Assembly: GCA_944380305.1 (NCBI GenBank)
Contig: CALWHF010000011.1
Location: forward strand, 1-64,000
Reading direction: 5' to 3'
DNA from: an uncultured Christensenellaceae bacterium
Lineage (GTDB): Bacteria > Bacillota > Clostridia > Christensenellales > UBA3700
Length of the DNA stretch: 64,000 nucleotides
Below the pieces are notes generated by a model. The model had not been told where the DNA came from. It searched no databases and worked only from the letters and a program-made list of their open reading frames with translations. The position numbers and the translations under genes are program-made. This document shows, piece after piece, positions 37,926 to 46,450 of the stretch; positions within the stretch are counted from its first letter, which is position 1; every line of letters starts with the position of its first letter.

Positions 37926-39728
37926 TCAATCTTTGTCGGCGTTCTCGACCTTGTCGACGGAGACGAGAGAAGTTTCTCCGAGCAGGTCGAAACTCTCGTC
38001 GCCTTTGTTGATCGCGCCGCTGTAAAGCGCGATTTCGAGCTTCTTTTCTCCGTCGCCGTAGTCGTAACGAACGGTAAGTACGAATTTCGCGCTCATGGAG
38101 ACTTCTGTTATTTTCGCGCGTCTGCCGTCGAAGACATGTTTCAGAGCGTTAAGCTGCAATTCGTTGTAATCTCCCACGTTATCCGAAGTGAACAGCACGC
38201 TGCCGAAGAGTTTGTTGATTTCGGCAAGGGTCGTTTTTTGCTTGAAGGTCATGTCTATGTTGCCGTTTCTGAGCAGGAAGACGTCGGGATCGTTGCCGAA
38301 AACTCTGCCGTCGAGGTGGCGGCGGAAAGCCGAGTTTGCAATCGCATGAGAAGTTGAGACGCCCTCTCTTATATCGTAGTCGTTTTTAGTCCATGACAGA
38401 GATATGTCCGATCCTATGCGGCAATAGTCCACCTTGCCGAAAGCGGGCATCAGCGGAACTCCGCAACCGAGTATCAGCTTATTTCCGACGCATTCTCTCA
38501 GCAGATCCATGGCGTCGTACATGATCTTTGCGCGACATTTGCCGTTGAAAGGCTTGATCGCGGCGGCGTACAAAAAGTCGAGCTTTACGAGATCGTAACC
38601 CCAGTCATTGAGAACGACGTCGAATACCTTTTTCAGGTGTGCGCGCACTTCTTCGTTGTAAATGTCGAGCGCGTAAAAACCTCCCCAGTTGAGGCCTGCG
38701 CGGCAAGGTCTGCCTTTTTCGTCGGAAATAAGCCAGTCTTTGTGATTTTTGAACACGTTGCTGAGCGGAGATACGGCAAAAGGAGCAAGCCATAAGCCTG
38801 CGAGCATGCCTTTTTCGTGTATCATGTCGGCAATCGGTTTCATGCCGTCTTTGACGTCGAGCTGAGGCTTGACATTGCCCGCGTCGTTGCGCAAGTCGTT
38901 CAGTACGTTGTGGAAGTCTGATTTGATCTCTGTCCAGTCGCCTATGTTTTTCTGATAGCCGTCGTCTATCTGGAATACGTCGGTATCGATTCCGCAAGAG
39001 GAGAGTGATTCAAGATCGCGCTCTATGATATTAGAATCGATGTCTGAGTAGTAATTATACCACGTCGTATATCCTTTTTTGAGAGGACAGGGACGACATT
39101 TGATACCCATTGCTGCGAAATAAGCGTCGAAGACGTAATCGTATTCTCCGCTTATTCCCGTTATTTTTGCAAGAACGTTTTCTCCTTTGACGAGTTTTCT
39201 GCCTTCGAGGTCGACGCTTATCGAAAGAGTTCCGTGTACGGTGTCGAAATCGAAGATCGTATAACCCGTGCTGTCATCGAGTGAGCCTACCAGAGTTATC
39301 GCGTTGCCGTGTCTGACGTAACCGTAAGAGAATCCGTAGAATCTTCCCGCTGCGTGAGACGTTGGCTTGTATATCGAATAATCACCCGAGCAAGAGAAGC
39401 CCGTTTTTTTCGCAAGGTTGCCGTATGCGAATTTACGCATCAGGGAAGCGGGGGCGTATTGATTGGCATTGCAGGGGTATTCCATGCTGTCTGTCCATGA
39501 CTGGAATCCGTTGGCGTATATTCTGCTGTTTTTGCCGTAATCGAATTTTACCGTTATTCTGAGAAGGCTTATTTCGGCATCTCCGTCACATTCGGCTTTG
39601 ACCGTCATTACGTCGCCGTCGCACGAGAGGGATACCTCCGTAGAGGCTCCGTTCCATGCGTATTCGATGTCGGCAGGACCGAATATGCCGCTGTCTGCAC
39701 CGCATATTGCTTTAGCTTGCTTTTGCAT
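37926..39728 (-). CDS. alpha-galactosidase, GH36 family, cytoplasmic
   Basis: 600 aa, shorter than the classical 720-aa GH36 enzymes. An N-terminal beta-sandwich (about residues 1-210) precedes the barrel. Barrel motifs are 'FQIDDGYQ', 'GLWLAPFAVSP', 'KLDFLY' with the likely nucleophile D384, and 'CRIGSDIS' with the likely acid/base D441. GH36 enzymes hydrolyse terminal alpha-galactosides such as melibiose and raffinose by a retaining mechanism. No signal peptide, so the substrate must be imported. The start follows AAAAGGAG. An MFS transporter gene lies directly upstream on the same strand with 241 bp between, and could supply the sugar. Confidence 0.92.
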   Translation of the reverse strand: MQKQAKAICGADSGIFGPADIEYAWNGASTEVSLSCDGDVMTVKAECDGDAEISLLRITVKFDYGKNSRIYANGFQSWTDSMEYPCNANQYAPASLMRKFAYGNLAKKTGFSCSGDYSIYKPTSHAAGRFYGFSYGYVRHGNAITLVGSLDDSTGYTIFDFDTVHGTLSISVDLEGRKLVKGENVLAKITGISGEYDYVFDAYFAAMGIKCRPCPLKKGYTTWYNYYSDIDSNIIERDLESLSSCGIDTDVFQIDDGYQKNIGDWTEIKSDFHNVLNDLRNDAGNVKPQLDVKDGMKPIADMIHEKGMLAGLWLAPFAVSPLSNVFKNHKDWLISDEKGRPCRAGLNWGGFYALDIYNEEVRAHLKKVFDVVLNDWGYDLVKLDFLYAAAIKPFNGKCRAKIMYDAMDLLRECVGNKLILGCGVPLMPAFGKVDYCRIGSDISLSWTKNDYDIREGVSTSHAIANSAFRRHLDGRVFGNDPDVFLLRNGNIDMTFKQKTTLAEINKLFGSVLFTSDNVGDYNELQLNALKHVFDGRRAKITEVSMSAKFVLTVRYDYGDGEKKLEIALYSGAINKGDESFDLLGETSLVSVDKVENADKD

Positions 39729-39816
39729 ATTTTTTCTCCTTTTGAATAATGAGCGTACGGATGTTTAACGGCTGTTTCGCAAATCCGCAGAATGCGCTGC
39801 CGAACGTGCCCGACGC

Positions 39817-39826
39817 TTAACGTTAA
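39817..39826. promoter_or_regulatory. palindrome upstream of the alpha-galactosidase gene
   Basis: TTAACGTTAA is a perfect 10-bp palindrome with a central CG, as in LacI-family operators. It lies about 90 bp upstream of the GH36 ATG. No LacI-type regulator is in the window, and a 10-bp palindrome may be chance. Confidence 0.25.
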
Positions 39827-39969
39827 TATAATAATAACACATAATGAGTATGCGAAGATAGCAAAATATGAAAATTCTCATTACAGGCAGCGTAAAATCC
39901 TAGTAAAGAAGACATGCAAATCCGCCTTGCGCGGAAAACGACGGGGCATTGAGACGGCGTACCGAGAGT

Positions 39970-41235
39970 TCAATACGGTATCGATTCTCTTTCGCGGCGA
40001 TGCTTGTCCATATTGCCGATCGCGAATAGACAGATCAGCAGAAGTACGGGGAAAATGGTTCCTACGAGGATCCCGCCTCTCAGACCTAATTGCTCGGCTG
40101 TCAGACCGAAGTCGGATGCCATGAGGCTCAGTTTTTCAGAATCGACAACGGCATCGGCTATCAATCCCGCGATTCCGGGACCCATGGCACATCCAAGGTC
40201 TCCGAAAAGCGCGCAGAGTCCGAACATCGAGGTTCCTCCCAGCGGGAAGCGTGCGCTGGTATTGCTGATAGTTCCCGGCCACAGCATGCTGACCGTGAGC
40301 CCTGTGAATCCGCATGCGAGAAGCGAGATTATCGGGTCGGGTACGAATACCATCGCGAGATAGCATGCGATGCAGCACGAGGCGAGTATTTTGAGTACCC
40401 GCAAAAGGTTGAATTTCGCTCCGAACAGCCCGAATACGAGCCTGCCCGTGCCCATAAGCACCGCAAACAGGCAGGGACCGAGCAGATCGCCGAGAAATTT
40501 GGATACCCCAAGTCCCTTTTCCGCAAACAGGGAAGACCATTGAGACACGGTGAGTTCGCACGCTCCCGCGCAGGTCATGACGATAAGAGCGAGCAAGAAC
40601 CTTTTATCCTTAATAAGGGCTTTGAGCGGGGTGCGTTTTTCTTCGGGTATGGTATCGGCTACGGGTACTAACAAAAACCATATCATATTCGCCACCGGAA
40701 CTATCGCCCACGCGAACGGCAGAACGTACCACAAAGACGAATCGAATATTTTTATGAAAAGGGTGGATAAAAGAACTATCACTGCCTGTCCCCAACAGTA
40801 AAATGAGTGGAGCATCGCCATCGTGCTTTTTTTCTCACCCAAAGGCAGCAATTCGGTGAGAGGGCTGACCACGACTTCGATAAGACCTCCGCCTATCGCG
40901 AATATCACGGTGGAGATCGTCAGAGCCGCGAAAGTATTGCTCCATACGAGGGGCAGAAGACCGAGCAGGACCAGTCCGAGCGCGCTGACAGCCATAGCGA
41001 GCGTTACCGCAACGCGGAAACCGAATTTGTCCGTTATCTTTCCTGCGAATGCGTCAACGCAAAGCTGGGTAAGAAAGTTTATCAGGATAACGGAACTGAG
41101 TAAAGAAAGATCCAGACCGAATTCGTCCTGAAACACCACGAACAGAAGAGGCGTAAGGTTATTGTTTATCGCCTGAACGACGAATCCCGTCATGCAGCCC
41201 GAGAGGGTATGGTTGTAGGTCAGTCTGTTTTTCAT
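39970..41235 (-). CDS. MFS transporter (probable sugar permease)
   Basis: 421 aa from the ATG at 41235, about 12 membrane segments. The first loop contains 'DAFAGKITDKFGFR', the MFS motif A (G...D+.G.+). The fold is like FucP-type or general sugar MFS permeases, with a long first cytoplasmic half and no large insert. The ATG at 41235 is chosen because another in-frame ATG at 41244 lies inside the -10 box. No ribosome site precedes it, so translation may start from a leaderless mRNA. It lies upstream of the GH36 gene; a galactoside substrate is an inference from this neighbour. Confidence 0.85.
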   Translation of the reverse strand: MKNRLTYNHTLSGCMTGFVVQAINNNLTPLLFVVFQDEFGLDLSLLSSVILINFLTQLCVDAFAGKITDKFGFRVAVTLAMAVSALGLVLLGLLPLVWSNTFAALTISTVIFAIGGGLIEVVVSPLTELLPLGEKKSTMAMLHSFYCWGQAVIVLLSTLFIKIFDSSLWYVLPFAWAIVPVANMIWFLLVPVADTIPEEKRTPLKALIKDKRFLLALIVMTCAGACELTVSQWSSLFAEKGLGVSKFLGDLLGPCLFAVLMGTGRLVFGLFGAKFNLLRVLKILASCCIACYLAMVFVPDPIISLLACGFTGLTVSMLWPGTISNTSARFPLGGTSMFGLCALFGDLGCAMGPGIAGLIADAVVDSEKLSLMASDFGLTAEQLGLRGGILVGTIFPVLLLICLFAIGNMDKHRRERESIPY

Positions 41236-41242
41236 CTCTTCC

Positions 41243-41271
41243 ATTATATGAAAGAGAACCGAAAAAGGCAA
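41243..41271 (-). promoter_or_regulatory. promoter of the MFS gene, predicted leaderless
   Basis: On the minus strand TTGCCT (41266-41271), 17 bp, TATAAT (41243-41248). The -10 ends 7 nt before the ATG at 41235. Confidence 0.65.
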
Positions 41272-41353
41272 GCGACGGGCTGCGTGTACCCGAATGTCAC
41301 AGGTTTTTCGCGCCGTCGGCGGGCAGCGTTTTTGACTCTCGGGTACGCGCGGG

Positions 41354-41382
41354 TTGACTTTGAACGACGAATGACGTAAAAT
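41354..41382 (+). promoter_or_regulatory. promoter of the DUF2804 gene
   Basis: TTGACT (41354-41359), 17 bp, TAAAAT (41377-41382), followed by GAGGTGG and the ATG at 41402. Confidence 0.7.
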
Positions 41383-41401
41383 TAGATATACGAGGTGGAT
41401 T

Positions 41402-42433
41402 ATGCAAAACAGACTGACGAAAGGAAGACTTCTCGACGACGAAGGAAGACTGTTGCAGGCAGGGTATTCTACGACTCTTGCACGCAGATACGACCGCAAA
41501 TACGTCAAGGCGAGCAAGTGGAGAATAAAAGAATGGGATTATTATATAATCTCCGACGGTAAAAAGAGTATAGCTTTCACGCTTTCGGATATAGGATATA
41601 TCGGACTGATGAGCGTCAGCGTCATAGATCTCGAAAAGGCGGAATACCGCACTTCGTCAAAAATTACGCTGTTTCCGTTCGGCAAATATTCTTTTCCGTG
41701 CAGTTACGAGGACGGAGACGTAAAGTACGAGTCGAATGGGCTGAAACTTTATTTTCGCAACGACAAAGGCGAAAGAGAGATAGAATGCGAATATAAGAAA
41801 TGGAACGGAAAGGATACGCTTACCGCGAAGATAAAGCTGACGGATCCGCCCAGAGACGCAATGGTGATCGCGACTCCGTTCAAAGAAAACGAAAGAGCGT
41901 TTTATTATAATGCGAAACTCAATTGCATGACAGCCCGGGGATACTTCGCGATAGGCGATGATAAATACGTTTTCGATTCTTCTTCCGCACTCGGTACTCT
42001 CGACTGGGGAAGAGGAGTATGGACGTATAAAAACGTCTGGTACTGGGGCAGTATGCAGTGGAGACTCAGAAACGGCCACACGATCGGATTCAATCTCGGG
42101 TACGGTTTCGGAGACACTTCGCAGGCGAGCGAAAATATGTTTTTCACCGACGGGATAGCGCATAAACTCGGCAATGTCACTTTCGGGATACCTCAGAGAG
42201 ACGGCGAGGATGACTTTATGAAAGAGTGGACGATAAAGGACGACGAGGACAGACTGTTCATGAGGTTCAGACCTATCGTCGACCGTTACGACGGAGTAAA
42301 TGCGTTGATAGTATCCACCTGTCAGCATCAGGTTTTCGGGGAATTCAGCGGATATGTAAGGCTCGATGACGGTACGATGATAGAATTTGAATCATGTCGC
42401 GGATTTGCCGAAAAAGTAATCAATAAATGGTAA
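41402..42433 (+). CDS. DUF2804 family protein
   Basis: 343 aa. 'LDWGRGVWTYKNVWYWGS' near residue 200 is the DUF2804 signature, and the whole length matches the family. The protein is rich in beta strands and aromatic residues, like lipocalin/AttH-type barrels, and has no signal peptide. The function of DUF2804 proteins is unknown. Monocistronic, with its own promoter and terminator, divergent from the MFS gene. Confidence 0.9.
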   Translation: MQNRLTKGRLLDDEGRLLQAGYSTTLARRYDRKYVKASKWRIKEWDYYIISDGKKSIAFTLSDIGYIGLMSVSVIDLEKAEYRTSSKITLFPFGKYSFPCSYEDGDVKYESNGLKLYFRNDKGEREIECEYKKWNGKDTLTAKIKLTDPPRDAMVIATPFKENERAFYYNAKLNCMTARGYFAIGDDKYVFDSSSALGTLDWGRGVWTYKNVWYWGSMQWRLRNGHTIGFNLGYGFGDTSQASENMFFTDGIAHKLGNVTFGIPQRDGEDDFMKEWTIKDDEDRLFMRFRPIVDRYDGVNALIVSTCQHQVFGEFSGYVRLDDGTMIEFESCRGFAEKVINKW

Positions 42434-42465
42434 CATAATATATCGATAACATACACGGGCAGGAA

Positions 42466-42500
42466 AAAGCGGAAAGGTCGTATTCTTTCCGCTTTAATTT
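42466..42500. terminator. bidirectional terminator
   Basis: An 11-bp stem (42466-42476 with 42485-42495) with T tracts on both sides. It serves DUF2804 on the plus strand and the small gene at 42525-42665 on the minus strand. Confidence 0.85.
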
Positions 42501-42524
42501 TTCGTCATGCCGAGTAATATATTG

Positions 42525-42665
42525 TTAAAGGTCGTCAGCGTCCTGGCACGGAGCGTCAGGTCGGCATTTTCCTGTATAACTTCCCAGCGGATCGAATCTG
42601 CGTTCGCACGCATTATATGCTTCGACGACGGGATCTCGCTTGACCTTGTTGCGTTTTGCAGGCAT
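42525..42665 (-). CDS. 46-aa conserved-looking small protein
   Basis: The ATG at 42665 lies behind a near-perfect AAAGGAGGTG. The frame remains open upstream but only this start has a ribosome site. The product begins MPAKRNKVKRDP and ends with 'FDPLGSYTG...DAPCQDADDL', a compact, charged, soluble protein with three cysteines. I have a weak memory of similar small proteins in other Clostridia but cannot name a family. It sits between two genes on the other strand, with a terminator just after it. Confidence 0.75.
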   Translation of the reverse strand: MPAKRNKVKRDPVVEAYNACERRFDPLGSYTGKCRPDAPCQDADDL

Positions 42666-42763
42666 ATTTTCACCTCCTTTTATCAAAGAGTCTGACGGAT
42701 CAGCAAGGATAGCGTGTGCAAGTAAAATCATTGTAAACATTGATTGCCGCAATCCCGATAGTA

Positions 42764-42792
42764 TAGACATAGGGTTGTCGCTGTGTTATACT
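42764..42792 (+). promoter_or_regulatory. promoter of the SCP2-like / pseudo-dehydrogenase operon
   Basis: TAGACA (42764-42769), 17 bp, TATACT (42787-42792), 25 bp before the ATG at 42817, with an AAGGGG ribosome site between. Confidence 0.65.
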
Positions 42793-42816
42793 TTAGACAA
42801 ACCTAAGGGGTGCAAT

Positions 42817-43311
42817 ATGAAAGGAAAAAAACCGATAAAAAAAGCAATAACGGCTGTCAATATGTACTTTTTTGCAAGGTCTGTCGTGTGTTGCAACAAG
42901 TATGACGAGAACTTCAGAAAGTACGTCGGAATGCTGCCCGACAGATTCGTATTCAGGTTCAGGATCCTGCCCGACGGAACATCCATGACTCTCGTCAAAA
43001 GAGACGGCAAACTTAGCGCGACGACAAGAAGAGACTTTACGGTAAAACCGGACGTCGACGTCTGTTTCAAGAATCTCGAAAGCGCGTTTTCGTTCGTGAC
43101 CGGGCGCAAATCGCTCGCAAAATGCATTGCGCAATCGGCATTCGTTATACAGGGTGACGTCTCGGGGATGATGACGGTTTCGCACATGTTCGACATAGTA
43201 GGGTCGTACATGCTCACCGACAGGTTTCTGAAGAAATACGACAGAGCGATTCTGCCGCGCACCGCAGGAGTAAACAAAGTGCGTTTCATGACGCTCTTCG
43301 GGAGGTTATAA
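42817..43311 (+). CDS. SCP2-like sterol-carrier-fold protein
   Basis: 164 aa from ATG 42817 behind AAGGGG. The pattern matches SCP2-type lipid-binding domains: an N-terminal strand pair 'FRFRILPDG', a central 'DVCFKNLESAFSFVTGRKS', and an 'I.GDVS' segment followed by a C-terminal amphipathic helix pair. SCP2 domains hold acyl chains or other hydrophobic ligands in a pocket. It is the first gene of a tightly packed operon, one base ahead of the first dehydrogenase homologue. Assignment is by pattern; no search was possible. Confidence 0.6.
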   Translation: MKGKKPIKKAITAVNMYFFARSVVCCNKYDENFRKYVGMLPDRFVFRFRILPDGTSMTLVKRDGKLSATTRRDFTVKPDVDVCFKNLESAFSFVTGRKSLAKCIAQSAFVIQGDVSGMMTVSHMFDIVGSYMLTDRFLKKYDRAILPRTAGVNKVRFMTLFGRL

Positions 43312-43312
43312 A

Positions 43313-44497
43313 ATGAAAGACGGCGGATTTTATTATGAATTCGAAAATCCTTCAAAAGTAGTCGCGGGAGCAGGGTGTCTTTCGGACGCGGTAAAAAAGC
43401 TGCCTGCACTCGGTCTGCATAATGCGTTTTTCATGTGCGACGGTCACGACAAGGACAGTGCGGTAGACGAAGTGCTTAAGGCAGTCAATTCCGTAAAGGT
43501 CAGAACGGGAGCGATGTACGTCAATTCGGAGAAAGTCGTGTGCCTTGCAAGTCTGAGAGAAATGCGCGACGTTTACCGTGTTAACAATTGCGATTGTATC
43601 GTTGCATGCGGCGATTACAGAGTTATAAACACCGCAAAAGCAATAAGACTTCTGCTTTCGGGACAGGTCGTGCGTTTTGAGGACGTGAAAGGTATCAACG
43701 TCGCAAAAAAGAAAGTCGAGATCCCTCTGGTCGTCATCCCGACCTGCGTCGGAATCAGCAACGTAGTTACGTCGGGCGCGCTGATAAAAGACGACGACGG
43801 AGACGTTTCGGAATGCGTTTCTCCGCTTGCCGCGCCGGACTATTGCATAATCGATCCTTCGCTGACGTCGGTATTCGATACTCCGACCACGATAGCGGGC
43901 GCGCTCGAGTCGTTTGCCAAGAACATAGAAGAATTCGTAAGCAAGCAGGCGATCACGATTACGAAATGCATGAATCTTATAGCGATAAGGGAAATCAGGG
44001 ACAATGTGTTCAAGGTGGTCAACGATCCTATGGACGAGCATGCCGTGTTGGGACTTCAGAGAGCGGGTCTTCTTGCGGGCGTTTGTTATTCAAACGCGTC
44101 TGCCGGAATAGCTCACGCGCTTTCGGGTGCGCTGTCAAATGTTACGGGTACTGACAACTATATCTGCATGGGTATAGTATTCGCTGCCTGCATGAGATAC
44201 AATCTTCCTGTTGCCGAAAAGGATTACGCTCAAGCACTTTATTATATAATAGGAGACGACAGGTACGCAGCAACGCCCGCACAGGACAGAGCGCGCACTC
44301 TGATAGAGACTTCCGAAAAGATGATAAAAGAACTTTTAGAAGAAAACGGCTTGCCGCTGACGCTGTCGGACATCGGCATGAAAGAAGAGGACCTCGGAAA
44401 GGTAGTAGACGAAACGATGAAATCGTACGCGCTCGTCACAAACCCGAGGATCGTGACAAAAGAAGACGTATACGAGATATTAAGGAGCGTGATGTGA
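43313..44497 (+). CDS. iron-containing alcohol dehydrogenase homologue with altered metal site
   Basis: 394 aa, the usual Fe-ADH length and layout: an N-terminal Rossmann-like half and a helical C-terminal half. The NAD-site pattern GGGSxxDxAK appears as ACGDYRVINTAK near residue 99, so the loop has changed. The helix that normally carries two metal ligands (D-x3-H) reads E199-x3-K203. The third ligand position is H268, kept, but the fourth, 14 residues later, is N282. Two or three of four ligands are therefore lost. It may bind another metal or none, and may not be a dehydrogenase. GGGAGG for this ATG lies inside the end of the SCP2-like gene. Confidence 0.8.
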   Translation: MKDGGFYYEFENPSKVVAGAGCLSDAVKKLPALGLHNAFFMCDGHDKDSAVDEVLKAVNSVKVRTGAMYVNSEKVVCLASLREMRDVYRVNNCDCIVACGDYRVINTAKAIRLLLSGQVVRFEDVKGINVAKKKVEIPLVVIPTCVGISNVVTSGALIKDDDGDVSECVSPLAAPDYCIIDPSLTSVFDTPTTIAGALESFAKNIEEFVSKQAITITKCMNLIAIREIRDNVFKVVNDPMDEHAVLGLQRAGLLAGVCYSNASAGIAHALSGALSNVTGTDNYICMGIVFAACMRYNLPVAEKDYAQALYYIIGDDRYAATPAQDRARTLIETSEKMIKELLEENGLPLTLSDIGMKEEDLGKVVDETMKSYALVTNPRIVTKEDVYEILRSVM

Positions 44498-44498
44498 T

Positions 44499-45680
44499 AT
44501 GAGTACGTTCAATTTTTCAAACGACGTGAAGATCCTCTGCGGAGATCACGCTCTCGACAATCTGCCTTTCGAACTCAGGACGAAGGATTGTACCCGTCCG
44601 CTTTTCATTTCGGACGAGAGATCTTACAGACTGGGTTTTGTCAAGGAAGTCAGACGAGCCATGGACAACGACATCGCGGGATTCGGTGCGACTTATTTCA
44701 GGATCTCAGAAAAAGCTTCCTGTAAAGATTGCGACGACGTCGTGAATCTGTACAGAGCACACGATTGCGACGGAATAATCGCTCTTGGCGGAGATAACGT
44801 TGTGCAGGTCGCAAAAGTCGCGAAGCTTATGTTGTTGCAGGGAGTAGGGGATTTCGTATATTTCAATCATAAGTCAGATATGGACGCAGACAAGAATCCC
44901 TACGACAGCCTGCCGCTTTTCATACTTCCTTCCGATATACCTTCGGGAATCGAGGCAAGCGACAGAGCATATATCTTCGATGAAAAGAACAATTTTCTTT
45001 ATAATTTCAACAGCGAGATGACAAGAGCTACCGCCGTATTTCTCGACGTCAGACTGACCGACATAATGCCCGCAAAAGCAATGGCTACCGCAGGACTGGG
45101 CGCGCTCGCTATGGGTATAAAAGGTTTTGTCGACAATGCCGACAATCCGATCGCTCTGGCTTATGCGACGGGCGCGATCCATACGCTTGTCAACGAGCTT
45201 TTGCCCGCAATGAGACACAACTCGAATTCGGATTACAGGATAAGCATATATTCGTCGATAATATACGCGGGGGCAGCGTATTATCGGATAGAAGAAAGTC
45301 TGCTGAGAGACATGACCAACGAGCTGTCGATCAAGACGTCGCTTTCGCATTTGCAGATACTTTCAATTATTTTCCCGACTTATTACAAGGAGAAAGTGAA
45401 CAAAGACAGGGTGTTCAAGAGCGTGCTTATGCCCATCGTCGGAGAAGAGCAGTACGCGCTGACGAATTCCAAGTCGAGAGAGATCGTCGCGATAGACACT
45501 CTCAAAGAGTTCTGGAACAAGGTCATATCTTTGGCGGGAATACCTTCGAGATTGCAGGAGACGGGCGTTGAGCAGGGCGATTTCGTAAAGCTTGCGGACG
45601 CCGTCATTAATCGTTACAGGGGCACGGATCCGCACAACAACTTCACCACGATAGTCAAACTGCTGGAGGAGGCGTTTTGA
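44499..45680 (+). CDS. second, diverged iron-alcohol-dehydrogenase homologue with altered metal site
   Basis: 393 aa. It starts one base after the stop of its neighbour, behind AAGGAG. The overall pattern follows Fe-ADH: 'IIALGGDNVVQVAK' near residue 92 stands where GGGSxxDxAK is expected. The metal helix reads G201-x3-M205 instead of D-x3-H, and the later histidine pair is replaced by charged or polar residues, apart from an SH motif near residue 285. The two tandem copies are clearly different from each other, so this is an old duplication. A heterodimer of two specialised subunits is one possibility; a regulatory pseudoenzyme is another. Confidence 0.75.
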   Translation: MSTFNFSNDVKILCGDHALDNLPFELRTKDCTRPLFISDERSYRLGFVKEVRRAMDNDIAGFGATYFRISEKASCKDCDDVVNLYRAHDCDGIIALGGDNVVQVAKVAKLMLLQGVGDFVYFNHKSDMDADKNPYDSLPLFILPSDIPSGIEASDRAYIFDEKNNFLYNFNSEMTRATAVFLDVRLTDIMPAKAMATAGLGALAMGIKGFVDNADNPIALAYATGAIHTLVNELLPAMRHNSNSDYRISIYSSIIYAGAAYYRIEESLLRDMTNELSIKTSLSHLQILSIIFPTYYKEKVNKDRVFKSVLMPIVGEEQYALTNSKSREIVAIDTLKEFWNKVISLAGIPSRLQETGVEQGDFVKLADAVINRYRGTDPHNNFTTIVKLLEEAF

Positions 45681-46282
45681 ACGACTTTTTCAAAAAGGCG
45701 GAAGAACTGAAAACGGCGGCTACGGATTCTGATAAAAAGCCCCGCATGCTTTTGCACAGCTGTTGCGGTCCGTGCAGCACGGCGTGTATCGAATATCTCG
45801 CTGAAGCGTTCGACCTGACGATACTGTTTTACAACCCGAATATCGCACCTAAAGAAGAATACGATCTTCGAGCGAAAGAACAGGCACGTTACGTTTCGGA
45901 TTTTGCTAAAGAAGTGAAATGCGTTATATGCGATTACGAGCCGACTGTGTTTTACGACTCGGTCAAAGGGTTTGAAAAATGCGAGGAAGGCGGCGACAGG
46001 TGCGCTATATGTTTTGATTTGAGATTGGATTTCAGCGCAAAATACGCAAAGGAGCACGGTTTCGATTATTTTTGCACGACGCTGACCGTAAGTCCGCATA
46101 AAAATGCCGCGCTGATAAATTCGATAGGAAAAGAGAAAGAGAAAAAGTACGGTATAGCGTTCTTTCCGTCCGATTTCAAGAAAAAGGACGGTTATCTCAG
46201 ATCGGTGAGACTGGCTAAGGCGGCAGGATTGTATCGACAAAATTATTGCGGTTGTATTTTTTCGTTTGCCGATAAAAAATAA
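45677..46282 (+). CDS. queH: epoxyqueuosine reductase QueH
   Basis: 201 aa. QueH (formerly DUF208) reduces epoxyqueuosine to queuosine in tRNA, independent of cobalamin, using Fe-S chemistry. The HSCCGPC motif near residue 27, 'GGDRCAICFDLRL' near residue 109, and YCGC near the C-terminus are the conserved cysteines. The start is a TTG overlapping the previous stop by 4 nt (TTGA), with GGAGGAGG in front of it. It is the last gene of the SCP2/dehydrogenase operon; the functional link to those genes is not obvious. Confidence 0.93.
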   Translation: MNDFFKKAEELKTAATDSDKKPRMLLHSCCGPCSTACIEYLAEAFDLTILFYNPNIAPKEEYDLRAKEQARYVSDFAKEVKCVICDYEPTVFYDSVKGFEKCEEGGDRCAICFDLRLDFSAKYAKEHGFDYFCTTLTVSPHKNAALINSIGKEKEKKYGIAFFPSDFKKKDGYLRSVRLAKAAGLYRQNYCGCIFSFADKK

Positions 46283-46294
46283 TTTACACGAAAT

Positions 46295-46326
46295 AACGGT
46301 GCGTTTGAGTAAAATGCACCGTTTTT
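46295..46326 (+). terminator. terminator after queH
   Basis: AACGGTGC (46295-46302) with GCACCGTT (46316-46323), extended by four further pairs, then a T run. Confidence 0.85.
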
Positions 46327-46370
46327 CAATAGCTTACCGATATAATTATATAGAAATGCATAAAATATTG

Positions 46371-46399
46371 TCGACAAAAAGCGATTTTTGTTTTACAAT
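46371..46399 (+). promoter_or_regulatory. promoter of the Wzz-like gene
   Basis: TCGACA (46371-46376), 17 bp, TACAAT (46394-46399). GGAGG lies 5 nt before the ATG at 46451. Confidence 0.6.
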
Positions 46400-46450
46400 G
46401 TACTTAGCGCGGGCGTATACTTTACGTTACGCGCACGTTCGGAGGTTACT

